This document shows positions 36,212 through 45,629 of a DNA stretch of 64,000 nucleotides, one piece after another. The position numbers and the translations under genes are program-made. The notes beneath the pieces were generated by a model. It ran no database searches. It had not been told where the DNA came from and saw only the letters and a program-made list of their open reading frames with translations. Source of the DNA: Gammaproteobacteria bacterium RIFCSPHIGHO2_12_FULL_35_23. GTDB taxonomy: Bacteria; Pseudomonadota; Gammaproteobacteria; UBA12402. The first letter of the stretch is position 1. Each line of letters opens with the position of its first letter. The stretch spans positions 1-64,000 of the forward strand of contig MGXT01000019.1 of assembly GCA_001801465.1 (NCBI GenBank). Direction: 5' to 3'.

Positions 36212-39200
36212 ATGCCTTATCAGATTCCTGAAGGAGCAGTTGCGCAATTACATGCGCGCTATAGAGCTTTTCAGCAAGCTAAAGAAACCTTTGCTGCGAG
36301 GTATCCTGCTTATCAAGAAACGATTACTGTGATAACTCAAACCTGTGATTTATTTCTATCTCCTCAAGGTATTCAAGCCTTTGCTACTTGGGAAGGAGGT
36401 GACGTACGGCGTACTATAGAAACATACATTAATCAGCTTGGAGATAGTATAACACGTTTATTTACTCAGTTAAGAGCTCAGCGTGTTCCTGAACGAGAGC
36501 TAGAGCTTTTCCAAACAGCTGCTGAAAATTTGTTTAATGTACAGAGCATATTTTGTAATACAGGAACTCAGCAAGAGATTGTTAATGCAGTATTTAGTGT
36601 TGATTCAGAAATTAGAAGAAATATTCTTCGCGAGCTTGCTCCCGCAACTTATTTAAATACACCAGGTTTTTATCGCTTAGCTAATACAGTAGGACTTGAG
36701 GCTATTCCCATTCCACCTTTTATGGTGGCAGCAACAGCAGAGCACCCGGGTGGAATAAGAAGATTTCGAGAATTAATGCCAAGCCCTCAGCTGACTTTAG
36801 CAACTTTATTGCAGCCGCAAGCATATGTTGCAGCAGCTGATGGATTACCAGCAATACAAGCAGTAGCAGAAGAGCTAGTAGAATTGCGTGATGATCCTAT
36901 CGCAGCTGATTTTACCGAGAGATTAAATGGTTTATATCGTCGGATTCAACATTATAAACAAAAAGTAGAACGATTTTTAATGGCTATGGGTATTACCGAA
37001 AGTCACCGAAGACGATTTACCGAAACATTTGATCGAATCGTTGGAAAATTAGATGTTATTTTAACAGCAGCTGCACGAAATCGAGCTGGTCTTTCAATTC
37101 AACAAATAGGTGGAGAAAGACTTTATTCCACAATAGAGAATTTATTGCAACATGAGTTGGGCTCTACATTTCAGCTATTAAAAGTCGAGCAGTTTCGCGT
37201 TGTACGAGATAATCATGCAGATATCCGTACAAAAATGCGTGCTTTAGGTCAGGATGAGGCAGCTATAGAGGCTCGTATAGCTGATTGTGAAGCTGTTATG
37301 TGGGATTATTTAAATGAGCAAGAAGCTTTATTGCGTATTGCCCATGGCCAACAGCGAGAATTTTTAGGGATAGATCCTGATCCTCTTATAGCTGTTCCAA
37401 GACAAAAGCTAGTTCAGAGATACTTATTATCACAGGATCAGCAGTTTGTTAATTTAATAGGATTATTAGATGGACCAGCTTGGCCTGATTCCTACCGATT
37501 TGGGAGTGTAGTACTTAATCAGACAGAGCCATTAGCGGGTATTCAGCAATTATTGGGCTATGAACCTTTTAGTCGAAGCTTGCCAGAAACTGGTTATAAT
37601 CCAGAGAATATTTCACTTGCTAATATTGAAGCTGTTTTTCATGAGTATGAACAGGCTGCAGCACTACTTGGCAAATTATTTTATTTAGCAGTTTTACAAC
37701 CGGCATGGCCTTTTTTTCAGCAGCAGTTAGCTACTTTAACAGAAAAATTAAATAGCTTAGCGACTGCTAGGGAGAGAGCAAGAAGAATCTTACAAGGTCC
37801 TCCTCCGGTTGATTTAACTGATGTCTCAGCAGTTAATGCGGCAATTGCTCGTGAGCTTCAAGTTATCCATGAGGCTGATTTAACAGGGAGCGTAGGCGAT
37901 TTTATTGCAGCCTTGCAGGGTCTTAGAGATGCAAACGAAGAAAACAACCCAATAAAAAAAGCAATAATGCAACAATTACGAGCAGCTTATCCACATGATG
38001 CTCAAGTTCGTTTCAATTTCTTACTTGGTTCGCCTGAAGTCGATGCAAGAGTAATCACAGAAGACAGTAAAGGGGTGCTGCCTACTTTACTTCGCGAATT
38101 AACAACTCGCACGACTCGTGTGATTGATATTCAAAAAAGTTTTGCAAATCCAGACCCAGGCATCAGACAAAGAAATGCGCTGCATTTACGATCCGTGCTT
38201 TATTTAGAGCAACCTGGATTTGTGCGTTTAGTAGAGCAAACAGCACAAACAGATCCTGCAGGCGGACCTTCCCCTAGACATCCTTTATTAGCGTTAAGAG
38301 AAAGTCCACAAGCAACTCCTCCTAGAGGGACTGCTGAAGATGGTGAATTTACTACTCAGGCTGGTGGCATAAATTGGACTGAACCTGCATTAGGAATTGT
38401 TCAAGATCCTTATTTTATGCGGCATTTGGGTGCAGAAGGAATAGCTGCTGCTTCTCCAGCTCCAGCAGGAACTGCTCCTGCTGCGAGTGCAGCTAGAACT
38501 CTTTATCAAGATATGCAAGTAGCGGGTGGTGTTAGATTAGGGCGAGGCTTTTTTGATTTACAACCTGCTCTGGCTGAGCGGCGAGCAAATTTAATTGATA
38601 ATTTACGCCGTTATGTAATAGCACCAGGAGCGCTTGCCGCTGATGATGCTAATAGTTTAACACAAGATCCTTTTGCTTATATTAATGCGTTTCGTCGGGA
38701 ACTAGGAGCTGTCTTAACAAAGCAAAGAGGATTTTTTAGTGCTTTAGGGTTAGTAGACAAAGAGATTGAAGCGTTACTTCAGCCGCAACTAGAGCTAGTC
38801 GGAAAAATTAATCTTCTGTTATCACCTGAAGCAAGAAAAGCTTGTTCTCAACACCCACCTGCAAAGTTAATTGCATGGTTTAATAACATTGCAAAAGAAG
38901 CGGATGCTAATTGGTCAGCTTGTCAGGCTAGACAGGTTGAACTTTTTGAAAGTAAGGAGAAACTTATTCTTAGTCAATTTAAGACTAAGTTTCCTATAGC
39001 AGCTGTTACAGCTCAACAAGAAGAAGAGAGATTCGCTGATTTTAAGGCGATTGTAGTAGGTTTACAAAGTGAGCTTAAATTAGTAGTTTTTGGAGATGCA
39101 ACAAGACAGCTTCCAATTCCAGCACCTGGTGGAGCTGTTGCGCCAGCTGTTGTAAGAAAAATACCTGGGTTATTAGATGCTCAAAGATGGTTTGTAACAG

Positions 39201-40138
39201 GTGAAAGACCTGTGGAGATTATAACCGAGGCGGGAGCGGCTGCAGGAACCTGGAGACTTCAAGGGGGAGTAGTTGGTACTACAAGTGGATTACCACCAAG
39301 TGTTGTTGAGGCAAATCAAAATCGTAGAGCACTAATGCTGCTTTATAATCCCGTGGTTGCTCAAGTTTATAACGCAGTGGGTAAATCGCCAAGTATCCAA
39401 GAAGACTTAAGCTTACAAGATACTACAAGAGATCTGCTTGCACTGACAGACTTAGCAGCAGAACCTTCTGTTTGTGCTTTAAAAGAAGTAAGGGCCGTGC
39501 AACAAGCTTTACAAAAAACTTTTGCAATTTTTAGTAATATTGTTCATGAATATTGTAAGTCAGCGGCAGGCACTGATAAACACTCGCAGCATGCTTATGC
39601 TGTGATGCAATTATTAAAGGTGATGAATGCCGAACAAAAATGGAGTTATTTAGGCGCTAACGGTCAATTTGAAATTCCTAAATTCAAAAAAGCTATTAGA
39701 GATTTTTATCAACATTTTAAAGATTTTATTCGAGAAGCCAATCATTATCTTGATGATTCTGATACAGTGATTGATTCCAGTAAGACTATGGTTGACAAAG
39801 ATACTTTCTTGCCGATTTTAAAGACTTTGTTAAAAGACTTAGCCGACCAAGGTAAAAATTTATCAGAAGCTTACTTAGGGTTTACTAAAAGTCCTAATTT
39901 TGTAACACATATTACCAATACTGGTGAAGTAGCTGCTGCAAAAACTTTGGTTCGAAGTACTACTGCTAGTAAACGTGCGGTAGTCTACGGAGAGGCTATC
40001 TTAGCAGCTGAGACAGTGGCTGCAAAATTAGCGGCAGCAACCCGATTACGTGAAGCTTTGGACTGGCAATTGATCAGAAATATGCGAAGTTCTGGAGCAA
40101 GTCCAGTGTCTAGACCTAGACCTGCTGTAAGCCCTTGA
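36212..40138 (+). CDS. Giant unknown helical protein (1308 aa), candidate effector
   Basis: No recognised domain, signal peptide or membrane segment. The protein is almost wholly helical in two halves: residues about 1-690 and 780-1290, joined by a Pro/Ala/Gly-rich stretch (SPRHPLLALRESPQ, SPAPAGTAPAASAA). Regular heptad-like segments occur, for example RRFTETFDRIVGKLDVILTA. It ends in RPRPAVSP. It follows the Ig-like gene by 13 bases with GGGGGTAAC before the ATG. Size, lack of homology to me, and disordered linkers are typical of Legionellales effectors, but also of other large cytosolic proteins. Confidence 0.75.
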   Translation: MPYQIPEGAVAQLHARYRAFQQAKETFAARYPAYQETITVITQTCDLFLSPQGIQAFATWEGGDVRRTIETYINQLGDSITRLFTQLRAQRVPERELELFQTAAENLFNVQSIFCNTGTQQEIVNAVFSVDSEIRRNILRELAPATYLNTPGFYRLANTVGLEAIPIPPFMVAATAEHPGGIRRFRELMPSPQLTLATLLQPQAYVAAADGLPAIQAVAEELVELRDDPIAADFTERLNGLYRRIQHYKQKVERFLMAMGITESHRRRFTETFDRIVGKLDVILTAAARNRAGLSIQQIGGERLYSTIENLLQHELGSTFQLLKVEQFRVVRDNHADIRTKMRALGQDEAAIEARIADCEAVMWDYLNEQEALLRIAHGQQREFLGIDPDPLIAVPRQKLVQRYLLSQDQQFVNLIGLLDGPAWPDSYRFGSVVLNQTEPLAGIQQLLGYEPFSRSLPETGYNPENISLANIEAVFHEYEQAAALLGKLFYLAVLQPAWPFFQQQLATLTEKLNSLATARERARRILQGPPPVDLTDVSAVNAAIARELQVIHEADLTGSVGDFIAALQGLRDANEENNPIKKAIMQQLRAAYPHDAQVRFNFLLGSPEVDARVITEDSKGVLPTLLRELTTRTTRVIDIQKSFANPDPGIRQRNALHLRSVLYLEQPGFVRLVEQTAQTDPAGGPSPRHPLLALRESPQATPPRGTAEDGEFTTQAGGINWTEPALGIVQDPYFMRHLGAEGIAAASPAPAGTAPAASAARTLYQDMQVAGGVRLGRGFFDLQPALAERRANLIDNLRRYVIAPGALAADDANSLTQDPFAYINAFRRELGAVLTKQRGFFSALGLVDKEIEALLQPQLELVGKINLLLSPEARKACSQHPPAKLIAWFNNIAKEADANWSACQARQVELFESKEKLILSQFKTKFPIAAVTAQQEEERFADFKAIVVGLQSELKLVVFGDATRQLPIPAPGGAVAPAVVRKIPGLLDAQRWFVTGERPVEIITEAGAAAGTWRLQGGVVGTTSGLPPSVVEANQNRRALMLLYNPVVAQVYNAVGKSPSIQEDLSLQDTTRDLLALTDLAAEPSVCALKEVRAVQQALQKTFAIFSNIVHEYCKSAAGTDKHSQHAYAVMQLLKVMNAEQKWSYLGANGQFEIPKFKKAIRDFYQHFKDFIREANHYLDDSDTVIDSSKTMVDKDTFLPILKTLLKDLADQGKNLSEAYLGFTKSPNFVTHITNTGEVAAAKTLVRSTTASKRAVVYGEAILAAETVAAKLAAATRLREALDWQLIRNMRSSGASPVSRPRPAVSP

Positions 40139-40275
40139 TTTTAAACCCTAATTTTGTAGGACTTTTCTTACAGTTAAACTTGTTTTTGAGTAAAAAATGG
40201 ACTAATATAAAAATAGCTATCTATTAAGAGTTTACTTAGAATTTATAGTAATAATCATCCAATAAGAGACATTCT

Positions 40276-43200
40276 ATGGCCATATTTCAAGTAACCGTTA
40301 CCTATCTTGAAGCAGGGGTTGCTAAGCAGTTTGTATTAGCTAATACTGCCGGGGGTTTAATTCCATTAACCAGAGATTATCCAGAAGGAACGCCTATTCC
40401 TGGTACTAAAGAAGAGGTGGCCATCGATATTGCCCAAGATGGTTTAGGTCTAACTAGTTTGCCAGAAGGTGCAACAGTAACAGAAATTGCGCGTTTTATA
40501 ACTGATGAAGGGGATGTAGGTCGAAGATGCTTTCAAATTAATTTAGGTGAGCTCACTGCGGTACAAAAAGCAGCTTTAATTAGAGACATGAAATTAAAAG
40601 CAGAAGTAGCAGTGGCATACAGCTTGCCTTTAGAGGCAATACGACCGACTAAAGCGTTAATTGATCAAAGCGCTTTTCCAGGTGGTCCAAATCTAGCAGC
40701 CGAGACGGCTTTTACAAGAGTTAGTGCTGAATTAGCACCTTTGCTGCAAGTTCAGCAAGCTGCTCAAACAGCTCAACAAACCGCACAGGCAGCTGTTGAA
40801 GCTGCTCAACAATCTTTAGCTGGTGCAAATCAAAAGAAATTAGCTATTGCTGAAGCAATTAATATTTCTGCAACTTATACTCAAGCGCAAGCAGCGGTTA
40901 CACCTCTTAAAGCAGCAGAAGATCAGGCTTTAGGAGAATATTTACGAGCGGTGGATTTACTGTCGCCAGCCCTTCCTTTTCCAGAAAGAGCTGCTTTTGA
41001 GACAGCTAACCAAGGTTATGTGCAAGCTATAGCAGCTTATCAAAGTGCTCAAAGAGCCTTTAAAACAGCGGTAGATAGTAATGCAGTTACCCCAGATTTA
41101 AGCGCAGATTTATTAACCAGCGCTGTTAATCTGGCAGCAGCTAAACAGGGGAGGGATGCGGCTTTAGACATATTAAAAGGCGGGGCAGAAGCAAGAGCAA
41201 ATATGCCACCACTACCTTCCGCGCCTGGAGCAGCTGCAGCTGCAGCTGCAGCAGAAGATCCAGCAGCAATAAGGACACGATTAGGCGAAAGCCTTGCTGC
41301 TTTACAAGCAGCTAAGGCAACTCATGAAGCTGCAGTGACCCACAGGCAACAACAAGCGACTGTCGATAGAGGAGTAGGAGGAACAGTAGCGCAGCATTCT
41401 GGATATATGGTTGTGCAACAAGAAGTTGCGGCAGCTGAGAGAGTCTTAGCATCAGCTGAAGCGGCTTTACAAAGAGAAGCAGCAGCTTTAACACAAGCTA
41501 ACGCAGCTGCAGCAGCTAAACAACGAGAGGTTGATACGGCCAATGCAGCAAGAGGTATGCTGCTGCCTGCCGGGACACCACCTGCGGGAATGGCTGATGC
41601 AGATCAAAAAACAGCAAGAGAAGCTGCTGAAAAAGCGCTCACTGAAGAATATGTTGCGCAAATTGCTTTAGAAAAAAAGAGAGATACTGTAGCTCGGGGT
41701 GATCAAGCACGTCCGACTGCAGAAGCAAAACGTCGTGAAGCGGTCGCCAAAGCTTTGATTAAAGCAGAGGATGAAGAGGCAGCTGCGCGAGAACTTTTAG
41801 TGGAAGCGTATACTGCGGGAGATAGGGTAGTAACAGAGTTTGCTACAACAAAGGAAGAGGGTGTTTATCCGGCAAGAGCTTTAGATGAAAGAGCTACTTC
41901 CTTAGCCACAGTTAATTTAGATAAATTAGCTCGAGAATTAAAAGCTGCTAGAGAATTAGAGTTTCAAGCTTTAGCTGTACTTGCAACGGATGCCCAGTTG
42001 GCAGAAGCTAGAGAAAGATTTAATGAGCGTTTTGAAAGGATTAATGTCTTAGGGCCTAGAGCTGCAAGACCGCATGATGACCGTCACGATTATCGACGTC
42101 AATTAATCGAAGCAAATAGCTTGTCTCTTACTACTGATGAGCAACAACGTATTTATCGACTAGTTGAAGCTGAGGTCAAAGCTGAACAAACCGCTCAGTT
42201 ACAAAGAAGAGAATTATTTGCAAGCCTAGATTATAACCCTGCTGCTGCGATGACTGCAGTTACTGCACAGCAAAGAGAAGATATCCAGACATGGAGTCAA
42301 GCATTTACTACTCATGCAACAGGCGATCTTGAATTAGTCTACAAAAACGATCAAGGAGATGCTGTTACTCATCAATTAGCTGCAGCTGATAGAGCGGCTT
42401 ATTTAACAACAGATGGGAGCCCCGATTCTGCTAAGCTTGGAGAGCTTTGGCAAAGAATAGCTCAAGAACAGGCTGAAAAACGCTTGCTTAGAGAAGCCTA
42501 TCTTAGCTCTCAAAAACAACAGCAAATAGCTGTTTGGGAGCAAGCGCTACAACCTCGCCCAACAGAGGCTACTATTTCATTACAGTATACGGAAGCTAAT
42601 GGTGCAAAAGCTCCTATGGTAGTAACTGTTAATGACTTGTTTACAGCAGCAGGAACATTAGACCCACAGGCATTAGAAAGATTATGGAATGGAGTACCTA
42701 AAACAGCTGCTAATGAAAGGGCTACGCATTTAGCTGACTTAGCAAGATTAGATTTTTCACAGGAAAGAGATCGAGTTACCTTCAGTGGGCGTGAGGGACC
42801 TGTGGCTCAGGTTGGTCGTTTTGCTACTTTATTCCCTTCTTTACAAAGTGGTATCGCTACACAAATTACAAGGGATCTCGAGTCTGAAGCCGGTGGGGAA
42901 AGGATTCGACGTGCTGCGCAAATTCGATATTCGAGTGGCTTAAGTGTAACACCAGAATTAATAAGTGCTGGCAGAGAACGTGCTCAAGCTGAAGTTAATA
43001 AAGAACTAGGAGATTTATCAGCTGCTGTACAGGGAATTAAACAAAAAATTCTAGCTGATGCAACCGCCGCTAGTGCAAACTTACGTAATTTGCCGGCAGC
43101 GCAAAGAGAGCAAGTATTAGAGAAAATTGTTAAAGCGCAAATTCTGGCTCATCGAGACTTAGTAGATCGTACTACAGACCCTATCAGCATTTCTGATGCT

Positions 43201-44559
43201 CATCAAACTGAATTGGTAGCTGCCGTAATAGAGCAATATTCATCTGCTGCATTAGCAGAGCAATTAGCAGAAATGAAGCGTACCTGGATCGAACGGGCAC
43301 GAGCTGATAATGCTATTTTACCTTTAAGTGATGTGTTTCAACCTAGACCTAGCGCACCGCCTGCTGCAGCTGTAGCTCCAGCAGCAGGAGATGGCGGAGC
43401 CGCTTCGCCGCCGGCAGCTGCTCCGTTAGCAGGAGAGGCAGCGATTGCTATTCGCACAGCAAATGGCGAGTTGATTACTACCGTTGCTGAGTTAGAAAGC
43501 TATTGGGAGCGCCATGTTCAAGCAGATGCGCTTTCACAAATTGTAGCCTCGCGAGCAGAGACAGGGTTAGCGGCTAGAACAGAAGAAAGAGTTTCGCAAG
43601 TAGTAGAAACCGCTGTTAGTAGTATTAAACAAGCACGTTTGCTTTGTGCTTTAAAAGAAGGAGAATATCTCGAGGCACAAGCTGCTAAAACTACTTTGAG
43701 TGATGCTGAGTTCCAAGCTTGGTTAAATGTGCAACGCGCTAAAGAGGCTATTTTTAGTAGCCTCTTTAATCCTGATGCTCATTTTAATAAAGAGGGTGTG
43801 TTAGTTGATAGTAAAGGTAATAACATAGTGGATAAATTACTAAGAACTTTTGTTAAACCAATGACCAAGCAACAGCTAGCAACTTTAAAAGAAGGTGTTC
43901 AAAGCTTGAGAGAGTCTGATAGTCCAGCTGACTTTTTAATTTATTTACTGTCTAACCTGATGGTGCGAGTTATTACTGCAGCAAAAGGAGATATAGATAT
44001 AAAAAATTTCCGTATAGGTAGAAGTCTTGATAGTATGCTTGAAGCGGATGTAAGAGTCGCTCATGATCGTAGCACGAGTGGCAGAGAAGGCACTTTAGAA
44101 ACTAAATTAAAAGAAATTGTTAGCAAAAGTATGAAGAAAAATGATAAAGGTGAGTATGAGGTGGATTTAACTCATCTTGCTAAATATAAGCTAGGTAACC
44201 GACCGGGTGGTGAAGTGGAAGAAAAGGTTTTAGTTGCAGCAACCTTACTTGCTTTAGAATCGGGTATCAAACCAGAAAACATTAAGGGTGTTTCAGCGGA
44301 CGTCAAAGCCAAAGCGCAAGAACTATTTATTATTACTGCTGAAAAAGCTTTAGGTGCTCGTACGCGTGGAGAAATTGCAACAAGTATCCAACAAGCAGAA
44401 GCAGCAGAAGCACAACGTCGTGGAGCAGGTATAAAACAAGGTGGTGGCGGAGGAACCGGCGGTGGTGGTGCTGCACCAAGTGCTGCGCCAGATGCTGGAG
44501 AAGAAGGGGGGCTGGATCCTGAGATGTTTAGACGTATGATGGGTGGTGGCGGTGGCTAA
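40276..44559 (+). CDS. Giant Ala-rich coiled-coil protein (1427 aa) with internal repeats
   Basis: The N-terminal 110 residues are beta-rich (FQVTVTYLEAGVAKQFVL); residues about 140-520 are an Ala/Gln/Glu-rich coiled coil; three degenerate modules with a beta-hairpin and an L-W helix start near residues 684, 764 and 1055. A Pro/Ala/Gly linker lies at about 1035; a helical domain with SDSPADFLIYLLSNLMVRVI follows; the end is glycine-rich with GLDPEMFRRMM. No signal peptide. The spacing of 137 bases from the previous gene leaves room for its own promoter. Function unknown. Confidence 0.75.
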   Translation: MAIFQVTVTYLEAGVAKQFVLANTAGGLIPLTRDYPEGTPIPGTKEEVAIDIAQDGLGLTSLPEGATVTEIARFITDEGDVGRRCFQINLGELTAVQKAALIRDMKLKAEVAVAYSLPLEAIRPTKALIDQSAFPGGPNLAAETAFTRVSAELAPLLQVQQAAQTAQQTAQAAVEAAQQSLAGANQKKLAIAEAINISATYTQAQAAVTPLKAAEDQALGEYLRAVDLLSPALPFPERAAFETANQGYVQAIAAYQSAQRAFKTAVDSNAVTPDLSADLLTSAVNLAAAKQGRDAALDILKGGAEARANMPPLPSAPGAAAAAAAAEDPAAIRTRLGESLAALQAAKATHEAAVTHRQQQATVDRGVGGTVAQHSGYMVVQQEVAAAERVLASAEAALQREAAALTQANAAAAAKQREVDTANAARGMLLPAGTPPAGMADADQKTAREAAEKALTEEYVAQIALEKKRDTVARGDQARPTAEAKRREAVAKALIKAEDEEAAARELLVEAYTAGDRVVTEFATTKEEGVYPARALDERATSLATVNLDKLARELKAARELEFQALAVLATDAQLAEARERFNERFERINVLGPRAARPHDDRHDYRRQLIEANSLSLTTDEQQRIYRLVEAEVKAEQTAQLQRRELFASLDYNPAAAMTAVTAQQREDIQTWSQAFTTHATGDLELVYKNDQGDAVTHQLAAADRAAYLTTDGSPDSAKLGELWQRIAQEQAEKRLLREAYLSSQKQQQIAVWEQALQPRPTEATISLQYTEANGAKAPMVVTVNDLFTAAGTLDPQALERLWNGVPKTAANERATHLADLARLDFSQERDRVTFSGREGPVAQVGRFATLFPSLQSGIATQITRDLESEAGGERIRRAAQIRYSSGLSVTPELISAGRERAQAEVNKELGDLSAAVQGIKQKILADATAASANLRNLPAAQREQVLEKIVKAQILAHRDLVDRTTDPISISDAHQTELVAAVIEQYSSAALAEQLAEMKRTWIERARADNAILPLSDVFQPRPSAPPAAAVAPAAGDGGAASPPAAAPLAGEAAIAIRTANGELITTVAELESYWERHVQADALSQIVASRAETGLAARTEERVSQVVETAVSSIKQARLLCALKEGEYLEAQAAKTTLSDAEFQAWLNVQRAKEAIFSSLFNPDAHFNKEGVLVDSKGNNIVDKLLRTFVKPMTKQQLATLKEGVQSLRESDSPADFLIYLLSNLMVRVITAAKGDIDIKNFRIGRSLDSMLEADVRVAHDRSTSGREGTLETKLKEIVSKSMKKNDKGEYEVDLTHLAKYKLGNRPGGEVEEKVLVAATLLALESGIKPENIKGVSADVKAKAQELFIITAEKALGARTRGEIATSIQQAEAAEAQRRGAGIKQGGGGGTGGGGAAPSAAPDAGEEGGLDPEMFRRMMGGGGG

Positions 44560-44659
44560 AGTAATAAATATAGTTTAGTTTTATCTGCGCAATAAATCTA
44601 AGGTTATTCTTAAAAACAACTGTTAATTCAATTATATAATTTATACCCATTTTCTCTCT

Positions 44660-44687
44660 TTGCGCAATACTTAAAGCGTGTTACCAT
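44660..44687 (+). promoter_or_regulatory. Candidate tpiA promoter
   Basis: TTGCGC at 44660-44665 and TACCAT at 44682-44687, 16-bp spacer, followed by AGCCCC, 29 bases before the tpiA ATG. Only moderately close to consensus. Confidence 0.35.
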
Positions 44688-44716
44688 AGCCCCTTTTTAC
44701 ATAACAAGGGATTCCT

Positions 44717-45478
44717 ATGCGTAGAAAATTCTTAGGTGGTAATTGGAAAATGAATGGCCTGAAATCAGGACTGACAGCCTTATTAACCGCTGTAATCCAG
44801 CAACTGAAAGACCTTGCAACTGTCGAGGTGGCAGTATTTCCTAGTGATGTTTACTTAGAAAGCATGGGTAATTTACTTAAAGCCCAGCATAGTGCTATTG
44901 CCTTAGGAGGACAGAATCATTGTGACCATGAAGAAGGGGCTTATACAGGGGAAACAGCTCCTGGCATGTTGCAAGATATAGGTTGTCGTTATGTGTTATT
45001 AGGACATTCTGAAAGACGACATACTTTCGGGGAATCTAATCGTGTTATTGCACGTAAATTTGCTTTAGCCAAACAGCATCATCTTATACCGGTACTCTGT
45101 GTGGGTGAGACTGAAATGCAGCGTGATATTGGGGAAACAGAAGCTGTAGTTCGTGAACAAATTAATGCGGTCGTCAACGAGGTTGGTATCAACGCTTTAG
45201 CCAAAGCAATAATTGCTTATGAGCCGGTTTGGGCTATTGGTACTGGTAAAATTGCGACTGCAGAGGCTGTGCAAGAAATGCACGCTATGATTCGTAAACA
45301 CTTAGCAAATTCAGATCATGACATTGCCCAAAATATTCAAATTATTTATGGTGGCAGTTTAAAACCACAAAATGCAAAAGATATTTTTGTCTTACCCGAT
45401 GTGGATGGTGGTTTAGTGGGTGGTGCCTCATTAAAAGCGGAAGATTTTACTGCTTTGGCTAAGTTATTAGCGAGTTAA
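44717..45478 (+). CDS. tpiA: Triosephosphate isomerase
   Basis: Interconverts dihydroxyacetone phosphate and glyceraldehyde 3-phosphate. The 253-residue TIM barrel has the catalytic Lys11 in GGNWKMNG, His97 in LLGHSERR and Glu169 in AYEPVWAIGTGK, and the phosphate loop YGGSLKPQNA. In many gammaproteobacteria tpiA precedes secG and nuo genes; here a cytochrome bd operon follows instead. A candidate promoter lies upstream. Confidence 0.98.
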   Translation: MRRKFLGGNWKMNGLKSGLTALLTAVIQQLKDLATVEVAVFPSDVYLESMGNLLKAQHSAIALGGQNHCDHEEGAYTGETAPGMLQDIGCRYVLLGHSERRHTFGESNRVIARKFALAKQHHLIPVLCVGETEMQRDIGETEAVVREQINAVVNEVGINALAKAIIAYEPVWAIGTGKIATAEAVQEMHAMIRKHLANSDHDIAQNIQIIYGGSLKPQNAKDIFVLPDVDGGLVGGASLKAEDFTALAKLLAS

Positions 45479-45524
45479 TTATTTTACTGGTTAAAATTTG
45501 AAAAGGATTATCCAGAGATAATTC

Positions 45525-45554
45525 TTGAATGCGCCTTGTAATAAGGTTTACAAT
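45525..45554 (+). promoter_or_regulatory. Candidate cioAB promoter
   Basis: TTGAAT at 45525-45530 and TACAAT at 45549-45554 with an 18-bp spacer, about 75 bases before the cioA ATG. No FNR or ArcA site was recognised by eye. Confidence 0.45.
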
Positions 45555-45629
45555 GAAAAGCATTTAGGATTTTTATTCTCTAAGGTGTTACTGAATTAAA
45601 AAAGTAAACGCCATTTGGTGGAGGGCACG

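Noticed and set aside
41312..41543. Minus-strand frames of 60-73 codons rich in Leu/Ala/Cys inside the 1427-aa gene.
   Set aside because: They are by-products of the Ala/Gln-rich coding repeat on the plus strand.
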